DNA from: Methanobacteriota archaeon
GTDB taxonomy: Archaea > Thermoplasmatota > Poseidoniia > Poseidoniales > Thalassarchaeaceae
Reading direction: 5' to 3'
NCBI GenBank assembly: GCA_002685415.1
Contig: NYXO01000031.1
Coordinates: 7,153-13,046, forward strand
Length of the DNA stretch: 5,894 nucleotides
Below are positions 5,615 through 5,894 of this stretch, one piece after another (the stretch's first letter is position 1; every line of letters begins with the position of its first letter). The notes beneath the pieces were generated by a model. That model did no database searches. It had not been told where the DNA came from and was given only the letters and a program-made list of their open reading frames with translations. Both the position numbers and the translations under genes were made by a program.

Positions 5615-5894
5615 ATGCGAACTGCACCCAAAGTGATGCTAGGACTCGGTGGAGTCATGCTGGTGATTGGAATTCTTGCCTTTGCGATAGGCGGTGCGGT
5701 CATCTCTGACGATTCTCCAGATAGCGAGGATTGGAGTGGCACTCTCAAGTGGGAGGGAACGACTCCGACGACTTATACAGGCGAATTTGATTGGACTCAT
5801 ATCTACAATGTCTGGGTCGAGGAAGGAAGTTCAGTTCAGGTGGAAGTTATCGATGGAGATAACGAAAACCGCTTCTTTTCTTGTGAGGAATTGG
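5615..5894 (+). CDS. Membrane-anchored, beta-rich extracytoplasmic protein (3' truncated by window edge)
   Basis: An open frame runs from ATG at 5615 to the window edge, giving the first 93 residues. A short basic start (M-R-T-A-P-K) is followed by a glycine-rich hydrophobic helix (about 7-30, with GLGG, IG and IGG), then an acidic segment (DDSPDSED) and beta-type sequence with WSGTLKWEG, EFDWTHIYNVWVEEG and VEVIDGD. This fits an N-terminal anchor or uncleaved signal with the rest outside the cell; one cysteine (Cys90) is near the visible end. It follows the large surface-protein gene by 66 bp on the same strand, so co-transcription is possible. An in-frame TGA at 5561-5563 bounds the start, and no ATG, GTG or TTG lies between it and 5615. 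The nearest purine-rich motif (AAGGTGG, 5589-5595) is 19 nt from the ATG, too far for normal use. I do not recognise a named family; function unknown. Confidence 0.84.
   Translation, partial: MRTAPKVMLGLGGVMLVIGILAFAIGGAVISDDSPDSEDWSGTLKWEGTTPTTYTGEFDWTHIYNVWVEEGSSVQVEVIDGDNENRFFSCEEL

Noticed and set aside
5599..5627. Imperfect inverted and direct repeat (ACTGCAC at 5599-5605 and 5621-5627) around the last start codon
   Set aside because: The copies are only 7 bp long and the second lies inside the coding sequence; chance is sufficient.
5446..5748. Minus-strand open frame of 100 codons across the end of the large gene and the start of the next
   Set aside because: It overlaps the anchor tail and the N-terminal helix of the next protein on the opposite strand; the plus-strand readings are much more protein-like.

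Overview
The window looks like a piece of a marine planktonic archaeal genome, most likely Poseidoniales (Marine Group II Euryarchaeota) or a close relative in Thermoplasmatota. This is an inference. It rests on stand-alone Lrp/AsnC-type RAM-domain proteins with good Shine-Dalgarno sites, a very large acidic secreted protein combining a beta-helix with many Ig/PKD-like modules and a C-terminal membrane anchor, and a following small membrane-anchored beta-rich protein. Base composition is moderate and even by eye, and no mobile element, CRISPR array, tRNA or rRNA was seen.

Layout. Positions 1-285 hold the 3' end of a plus-strand gene of unrecognised function. It converges, with only 19 bp between, on a two-gene minus-strand operon (775 down to 305). 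That operon encodes two 77-residue RAM-domain-only proteins, tandem paralogues separated by 3 nt, each with a Shine-Dalgarno site 7 nt from its start. A 117-bp divergent intergenic region (776-892) separates the operon from a single 1551-codon gene (893-5548). That gene's product has a signal peptide, a right-handed beta-helix of about 600 residues, an Ig-like linker, six PKD/cadherin-like modules, a membrane-proximal domain with a DDGT-x-GD-x-x-AGDG motif, one transmembrane helix and a short charged cytoplasmic tail. After a 66-bp gap with a perfect 8-bp stem-loop overlapping the stop codon, a membrane-anchored protein begins at 5615 and runs off the window.

How the parts may fit together. 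The large protein is best read as a cell-surface adhesion, binding or structural protein; no catalytic site is recognisable. The next gene also encodes a membrane-anchored protein with a mostly extracytoplasmic chain and may be co-transcribed. The RAM pair probably senses small molecules, typically amino acids, or forms mixed oligomers with full-length Lrp-family regulators. Its head-to-head position beside the surface-protein gene allows shared control, but nothing in the sequence proves it. I do not see a clear new multi-gene system here. The points most worth a second look are the surface-protein architecture, its paired cysteines, the coupled RAM paralogues and the stop-codon stem-loop with an alternative downstream pairing.
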